From Erythrophleum ivorense (lineage: Eukaryota > Streptophyta > Magnoliopsida > Fabales > Fabaceae): a stretch of 64,000 nucleotides of DNA. The stretch is taken from the NCBI GenBank assembly GCA_026724425.1, contig JAIUCV010000230.1, positions 744,001 through 808,000 of the forward strand, given 5' to 3'. A program made the translations under genes and the position numbers. This document shows, one piece after another, positions 57,365 to 64,000 of this stretch (its first letter is position 1; each line of letters begins with the position of its first letter). The notes under the pieces are model-generated. The model was given only the letters and a program-made list of their open reading frames with translations, ran no database searches and was not told where the DNA came from.

Positions 57365-60300
57365 TTTCAACAACACAGTGACGTGTGATCCATTATCTAT
57401 CATCCTCCAAAACGTAACAAATATCCAATGTTTGCTCTGGAGTATATAAAGCCCATCAACCATCTAGGGTTTTTTTTTGTTCTTTAAGTGTTTTCTGCTT
57501 TAGTCTTTTTTATTAGTGCTCTCCATTGACCTAATACAGTCGAAGTACTTGCAGGGACTCTTACCCTCCTTTCAGTACACATTGGAGCTCAAACCACGAC
57601 ACAAAGACTAGTGTGGAGAAATCGTCCAGATAACTACTATTCATAAAAGATATAATACATGCATATATTTTTTAAAGAAATAGATTTGTATAAATATCCC
57701 TAAATCCACGGATCACCAAAGATTTTACCATAAAATAAATTCTCTTAAAACCTAAATTTTTTTTTATAATTGTTGAGAAAAGTAAAGTTGTCAAATTTAT
57801 GAGTTTAAATAAATTTATAAAAAAAAATAAACTTGTGACTTAAACTCGTAAGAGTTTATATTTATTAATGATCATATATAAAATATAATATACAAATAAA
57901 AATTCAATTAATTACACTTTAAATTATACTAATTTTTTTTAAAAAATTATTTATATTCTATAATTCATATTTTTTAATATAAAAATTCTAATAAATTTTA
58001 TACATAAATATTATTTTTGAGTTCCTCTTTAATGAATTGTATTAGATTTAAGAATTTTTATCTTTTTTAAATTTGGTTTTATTCAATTATATGAGAATTT
58101 ATTAAATTCGATTCAAAGCATATTAATTTAATTGAATTTATCTGAATTAAAGACAAATTAAATCGACTTTATATTGAGTCCAAGTTAACAAACGAATTAA
58201 CACTAGTTTCTTAAGTAGAAATTTAAATTCGCTAAAATTAAAAAATCAACTTGTAAGTTTAACAATAATAGAAAAGATAATCTTCCTCTAACAACTTCAT
58301 TAATTATCTAATTTTTCCTTTGTTGACGTGGTCTTTTATTCCTACATGCGTCTTCTTGGTAGCTGTAATTCTTCTTTAAAAAACATTGGAATAGAATATT
58401 GTCAAAAGTAACATAGATTTATTAAAAAGGAAGATACAATCCTGCTTCCACTTCCAACAAGCACTACATATTTGAAGCTTTTCTTTGTTTCTTTAGCTCC
58501 CCATAATGGAGGGAAAAAAACATTAATATAATCAATATTATTGTTAGGCCTGCTTGATGAGATGAGATGCTCTTTCATTGGGTATTATTTGATCTAAGTT
58601 AGCTTCATAAATTCATTTTGGCAACAGATATAACTAAACTTAATGATGGGATGAAAAGTTTAATCGGCCTAATAAACTCAATTCAAAATAATAAATGAGT
58701 CTGAAAAAAGATTTGAAAAATAAAAGACTTACTTTTAAAAAGTCAAAATGTAAAATGAGTTAGACTGGGCTTATTTTTTAAACTTGATCCAATTCTAAGT
58801 CTTGGCTTATTTGAATATGTTACATATAAATATGTTAAAAAAATTTACTAAATATTATTTTTATTTAATTATTATATATACATCAAATTTATCCAAGAAT
58901 CTCAAAGATAAAATTTTTACTTGGATTTGTACAGTTAAATTGTGTGCTATCATTTTCGATAAAAAAAATATAATGAATGGGAAGAAATAGCATATAACAA
59001 AGTAAATTAATTCAAAGTGCAATGCTAACATTGATATCACATCTTTTTCATGCAAAAGTTACTGTTCATCTAAGATGTGTTTTCGAATTTTGTTCAAAAC
59101 TATTTTTATAATTTTAAAAAGATACGCTTCATATTGCTGTAGTATTATTTAGCGAAAAGAATGTTATATTTTTTTTATTGATCAAACTCTCTTTTTTGGG
59201 AAAGACTTTTACATAATTTATTTTTGGGTAACTAGTTTGGTACTCTTTAAATATGTTTGATTGAAAAATATAACGATAAAAAGAATATAAAATGTGAGTA
59301 AGTAAAAATAAGTAAAATAAAAATAACTATTTTATTTGTATTTTAAAAAAATAATTTAATAGATAAAATAATAAATATAATAATATAATAAATATTACAC
59401 AAATTATATAAAAAAAATTATATTTATGATACAATGAATCAAACAACTTCTTTTTACTTCATACTTAGATTCTCTCATTTTTGTTATAATAGCTTTTATA
59501 TAAGGATTTTTATATGAAAAGTACCAAAAAAAAAGATAGAAGACCTAAATCTAAAAATGTTCTTACGGACCCAACCAATAATTAAATTTAACCATAACTG
59601 CTTTTGGGTTGCTTGGGCGTGTAGAAAAAGTACCTAAAGTGGTGAGCCAATGCTTGGCAGCTAGGGAGGAAGGCGGTGGTAGACGCGGTGGATGCTCCTT
59701 CTATGGCAAGTTATCTCCTCAGCTCCACTTTCTTTTGTTCTTTTTTTCATTCTCTTTTTTTTTTCTTTTTAATTTGAAAAGATTCTGAGATTTATAATTT
59801 TTGTTTTAGTTTTGCTTATATTATACTTGATATTTTTTTAATTTAAAACTAACACTTAACTCCTTAAATATTTTGATATGTCTATTAAAGAGTCTTCATA
59901 TCCAATTTGTTTTTTATTTCAAAAAAAATTAATTTTTTTGCTTAACATGAGAGTATAATTTTATCTTTAATATGACAATAAAGATAATTAAATTAAAATT
60001 AATCTTTAATATGAAGTTGCAATTTTATCTTAATATGATAATAAAGATAACTAAATAATTTTATTTTTTAAAAAATGCATAATATATAAAAAGTTAACTT
60101 TATTTATATAAAATAAGTTGACAAAAAATCAAATGCAATTCTCAAAATAAAAATAATGTGTAATTTAACCAAATTTCATAAAAAGATAGTATTATTTACC
60201 CTATTATTTAAGCCATCTCTTGTGGGACATATTTTTAATTTAGCTAAAGTCACTACAATAAAAAACTGTATTTGGTGCTTTTTTTTAATTGTTATATTTA

Positions 60301-60540
60301 ACCACCGCCAAATGAACGTTTCTTTTTTTTTAACATATCTTTGTTTATAATTATTTTGATCTATTTATTCTCTTCAAACTATTCTAATCTCTATCATTAC
60401 TATTCTTTCTAACAGATATCCAGAGCCCAAATATTAAAAATCGGCATCATTATACGGTTACATATATAATTTAGTACTTATATTGATACTGTAGGCTGTA
60501 ACCATCTATGTCCATTGCTATTAGTCCTTATTTATTTATT
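57365..60540 (+). pseudogene. Unit G: second tandem copy of promoter and exon 1, disrupted
   Basis: The layout is the same as unit F: TATATAA at 57,443-57,449; exon 1 start at about 58,535 without ATG; a break near 58,620; resumption near 59,603 (CTTTTGGGTTGCTTGGG); and the MYND Cys codons damaged (TGCTCCTTCTATGGC gives Cys-Ser-Tyr for the first C-x2-C pair's frame). The inserted segment of about 0.98 kb is related to the one in unit F, so that insertion came before the tandem duplication. The MITE of unit F is absent. Confidence 0.7.
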
Positions 60541-60715
60541 TTAAAACGAAAAAACTTTTAGATTCCTCATTTTCAAATCAATCGAATATATGAATATTAC
60601 GAATAATTTAAAGTCAGAATCAAAAGTTAGTGGCTTGAAATTTTTATTGAAACTTAAGGAAGAAGTAAAAGCATTTTGCTTGTGGAGAGGTTAGCCCAGT
60701 CAGCTTACTCGAACC

Positions 60716-60723
60716 TATATATA
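60716..60723 (+). promoter_or_regulatory. Candidate TATA box for the small exon at 60,800
   Basis: TATATATA in CCTATATATACCC, 77 bases before the ATG, preceded by a less AT-rich block. Confidence 0.4.
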
Positions 60724-60799
60724 CCCTTCTCTTGAACTTCATGAAGCTTTGTGTTAAACTAAACTGCTTTCAAGTGTCTGTGGACTGTGGTACCAAGAA

Positions 60800-60857
60800 A
60801 TGGGGAACGCCCAGTTTAAACTTCTGTCGGATTTCGGTGTTGATCTAAATGTTAGAG
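60800..60857 (+). CDS. Orphan first exon, begins MGN
   Basis: An ATG followed by 19 open codons plus one base up to GTAACT, a good donor, with a TATA-like box 77 bases upstream. The start M-G-N could allow N-myristoylation if a real protein is made. The exon is polar and 19 residues long; I do not recognise a family. No in-frame continuation was found before the intron-1-like sequence of unit H at 61,580. It may be the first exon of a gene now separated from its body, or chance. Confidence 0.35.
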
Positions 60858-61579
60858 GTAACTATCTTTGCTTTTCTTCTTTCTTAATTATTCCTCTCAT
60901 TCAAATTCTTTTCACTATCATTTGTCAAGCTAACAATTTTGTAAATACTAAGTGAAGAAAGCAATGGAACTTAGTAGATATATCAGTTTGAAGAACTGTG
61001 GAAGATGATCAAATATAAAGACTTATGCTAAGACATGATTTTCAAAGCTATTAATAATCATAGACAGACACTGGTGTGACTTGTTTTTCTATGACTTCTC
61101 CATGTTAAGATTTCAACAAAGACTATTATGTTGTTTAATTAGCATTAAAGCTTCTTCTACTTTACATCCATGTTATTAAAACTTGGCCGCCTCAAGACAA
61201 TTCAGAAACTAGAGCAACTCAAAAGGGTTTGGCCGGGTGAAAAGAAGTAGCAACTTAGCAGAAGGAGACGATTAATTGGGTTGTAGAAAACGAATGACTT
61301 ACTAGAAAGATGTAGAAAAAGAACGCCTCTCTGGTTTACTGGAAAGATGTAGGGTTTTCTGAGAAAGAGGGAAAATGAAATCTGGAAACAGAATTCTGTC
61401 AAATTAGACAGGGGTGGATCAAATTTATTGCATGGGTGCTATATACTTTCTTCTCTTTTTTGGATTTTTTTTCTTTTAAATTAACAAAAATATAAAAAAA
61501 AAATGAGAGGATTCAATTTTGAGCCAAAGGGTGATTTTTTTTCTTTTAAAGAAATTAACAGTCGAAAATTGAAATAAAA
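60858..61579. other. Unassigned sequence
   Basis: No exon with supported splice sites, no repeat of note. Confidence 0.4.
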
Positions 61580-62180
61580 CTGTCACAAATGACTGGCGGT
61601 CAAAAAACGCGTGTTTTCGGTATTGAGTTATTTACTTTAATTTGTTTGGAACTTGATAGGGTGAATAAATTGTGTAGAACATTTAGATTTAAGGGTTTAA
61701 AGCTGTATATTTTGTTGTTTGGAAACTACGTAAAAAAGATAAGAAGAATAAAAATTAGGAGAATATTTCTAAATTTACTATAATTAGAATTATACATTGT
61801 GATATATATATATATATATATATAATATTGTTCGATTATGACTTATCCATCTGAACAAAAGTTAGTCATGATTGAATAAGTAATTTTAAAATTTTTCTTT
61901 CTATTTCCATTTTCCTAATTTATATGACACAACAACAACAACAAAAATGTCTTTAATTTTCACTTTCCTTCTCCTTATACTTTCTCATGAGTTTCCCTCC
62001 TCTTGTTATTTTTTCTCTCCTCATTTTATTCTCAAATGATATACATATCTATTGTGCTTGTTGGTGTTTTTAATTTGTTGATTTTTATCATCAGCTTTGA
62101 GTTATGCGATCATAAACATTGAAAATTTGTGCAAAAATACGAATGCGCTGAAAGAGATATGGGAACAGATCATCCAAAGG
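61580..62180 (+). pseudogene. Unit H: end of intron 1 and a dead second MYND exon
   Basis: 61,620-62,094 matches intron 1 of unit B (17,200-17,664). The exon 62,095-62,179 keeps acceptor ATCATCAG, donor GTAAGG and the 85-base length, but the conserved Trp of the MYND finger is TGA and the Gln after the Cys is replaced (C-D-H instead of C-Q-R). Together with units F and G, it shows that the 5' half of the gene was duplicated repeatedly without the 3' half. Confidence 0.78.
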
Positions 62181-62929
62181 TAAGGACTAATGCTACCATC
62201 ACATTAATCTTTTTAACATAATTAAATTACAACAAGCCATTACGCTGACTTAATGAAATCTTAATTAAGGACATTCTTTCTTGCATTCCAAATTACACAT
62301 AGTAATAACTTTGAGATATGCAACTAGGATGATTGATAAAGATTGAGATTGAGGAGTAAATTGAAGAATATAATTTTTACTAGAAATATAAGTGCAAGAA
62401 TTTTAAACACATATAACTTTAATAAAAAAAGTATTTACATAAATTGTCAAATAATAGATGAAGCTTCATTACTCTTAGATTTAAAGGTGTATTTGGTTAG
62501 CTAATATAGAGGAAAAGAGAATGTAAAAAATAGATAAGTAGAATAAGAAATAAATTTTGTATTCTTGCTTTTAAAAAAATAAAAATAAAAAAGATAGGTA
62601 CTATTGAGTGATGATTATAAGAATATGATAAATATTACACATAATTTAGAAGGAGATTATGTTGACCTTGCAACAAATCAAATAGAGTCTAATATATCTA
62701 TATCAAAATTTCCTAACTACCAATAAAACAAAAATGCCAAAGAAATAGTAACATTAAGTAAAAAGAAAGAGATCCCACACGGTTGCACTATCATGTATTG
62801 TTGCACTACTTGTTGATCACTTATCCACTACTATACTATCATGTGCTATTTTAGAACTTGGTCAACCATAACTCCTATTCTACCTCCACATTTCTTCTTT
62901 TTTGAGTATGTATGGATTGGAGGTCTATT
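62181..62929. other. AT-rich spacer and probable LTR of the adjoining minus-strand element
   Basis: 62,484-62,690 looks like another small AT-rich insertion. 62,690-62,929 directly abuts the polypurine tract of the minus-strand Ty3/gypsy element and would be its 3' LTR. Neither end could be verified. Confidence 0.35.
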
Positions 62930-64000
62930 AGTGCACCCCCCCCCCCTAAAAAGTCACCTTATCCTCAAGGCAAAAAGATGAAAATTGCTCAACAATTAAA
63001 TAATAATTTTCCTAACTTGCCTATTCAATAGGATGTCCATGCCATTACACTAACAATTTGATAGGGCCAAGTTGTAACTTCCAATCTTTAGTGATAGGCA
63101 AAGTAACTAGTGGGATGACAGGATGCTAACCATAAGTAGGACATAACAAAGAAACATGAAAAAGTGAGATGGACCTTAGAAAAATAAGGGAGCTCCAATT
63201 CATAAGCAACTAGACCCACTTTACAAACCACTTTATATGGACCAAAAAATTGAAAAAAGAGTTTCTCAAATCATTGGTTAGCTAATGAATGTTGACAATA
63301 TGACTATAAGTAAAAGAAGATTGCATCACCAATATTAAAAGAAAGTTCTCATCTTTTAGAATTAGCTTGGGTTTTTATGCATGATTAAGCTTTCAAAAGA
63401 TTATCTCGAATGAGTTTCAACATGTCATCCTACTTTAGGAGTTGCTATTCTAAGCTAGCAATATGTATTTCAGGAAAAATAAAAGGATGCAAAGGTAGTG
63501 AATCATGACCATACACTACTTTAAAAAGAGTGGTACTAGTGGAGTGGTGTTGAAAGAGTATTCAACCCATGCGAGGAATTTGGTCCATTTATGAGGTTGC
63601 TTATGGGCAAAACACTATAGGTAGGCCTTTAAATAATGGTTAACCACTTTTGTTTAGTCATTAGGTTGTAGATGATATGATGTACCCATATGAAGGCAAG
63701 TATGGGTGAGACAAAATAATTCTTGCTAAAACACACTAAGAAAGATGACATCTTAATTAGAAATAATAGAGTATGGTAAGCAGAAAGATGACATCTTAAT
63801 TGGAAATAATGGAGTATGGCATGCCATGAAGTCTTATTATTCCTTACAAAATAGATCAGCCACTAATTTTTGCAATGAAAGGATGAGATAACCCAAAGAA
63901 ATGGGAGTACTTGCTAAACTTATCCACCACCACTAGAATGGTATTAAAACCACCAAATTTAGGGAAGCCCATAATATAATTAAGAAAGATATCTTCCAAA
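62930..64000 (-). mobile_element. Ty3/gypsy retrotransposon, integrase end, minus strand, truncated by the window edge
   Basis: The reverse complement of about 63,830-63,975 reads as a Ty3/gypsy integrase core, with a G-F-P-K-x-G-G-F-N-T-I-L-V-V-V-D block followed by F-S-K-Y-S-H-F and a degraded end. The region to the left on the minus strand is the remaining integrase C-terminal part, with stops. A run of 11 C (62,936-62,946) is an A/G tract on the minus strand and fits the polypurine tract just before an LTR. Gag, protease, reverse transcriptase and RNase H would lie to the right of the window. Confidence 0.7.

Overview
The window looks like nuclear DNA of a eudicot plant. It is very AT-rich, has many small exons with GT-AG introns, a damaged Tork/Tnt1-like Ty1/Copia retrotransposon with the plant initiator-Met-tRNA primer site, a LINE zf-RVT fragment, a broken Caulimoviridae-like relic, and several plant-type MITEs. 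No species can be named from the sequence.

The window is organised around a tandem array of related genes and gene relics, all on the + strand, which I call units A to H. The best preserved is unit B (about 16.2-25.4 kb). Its exons join with fully compatible phases into a predicted protein of about 509 residues: an N-terminal membrane segment, a MYND zinc finger of the kind found at the N-terminus of plant UBP15-19-type deubiquitinases, a linker, a long Lys/Glu-rich coiled coil, and a C-terminal RING finger very like that of the RGLG E3 ligases. There is no UBP peptidase domain and no vWA/copine domain. The natural reading is a ubiquitin-pathway adaptor or E3 ligase, but that function is inferred.

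Unit D (31.9-41.3 kb) keeps the same coiled-coil and RING exons but lacks the MYND finger, has a different and more GC-rich 5' region, and has amplified two symmetric exon types into a series of about ten, which lengthens the coiled coil in frame. Unit A (1.7-10.9 kb) is a decaying copy with a Copia insertion, lost exons, an in-frame stop and a RING Cys-to-Tyr change. Units C (27.8-28.4 kb) and E (47.8-49.5 kb) are fragments. Units F and G (52.3-55.6 and 57.4-60.5 kb) are tandem roughly 5 kb copies of only the promoter and first exon, both split by a shared insertion; F also carries a PIF/Harbinger MITE with a TAA target duplication. Unit H (61.6-62.2 kb) is a stop-containing copy of the second MYND exon.

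Other mobile DNA: a non-autonomous Mutator-like element with long inverted repeats and a 9-bp target duplication (13,953-15,412); a 5'-truncated LINE (about 19.7-20.6 kb); a non-autonomous LTR element of about 2.1 kb (34,148-36,249); an endogenous pararetrovirus relic (about 44.2-47.6 kb); and the end of a minus-strand Ty3/gypsy element (62.9-64 kb). No rRNA, tRNA or CRISPR was seen. Gene models were built by eye from splice signals and from comparison between copies, so exon ends without a second copy for support are provisional.
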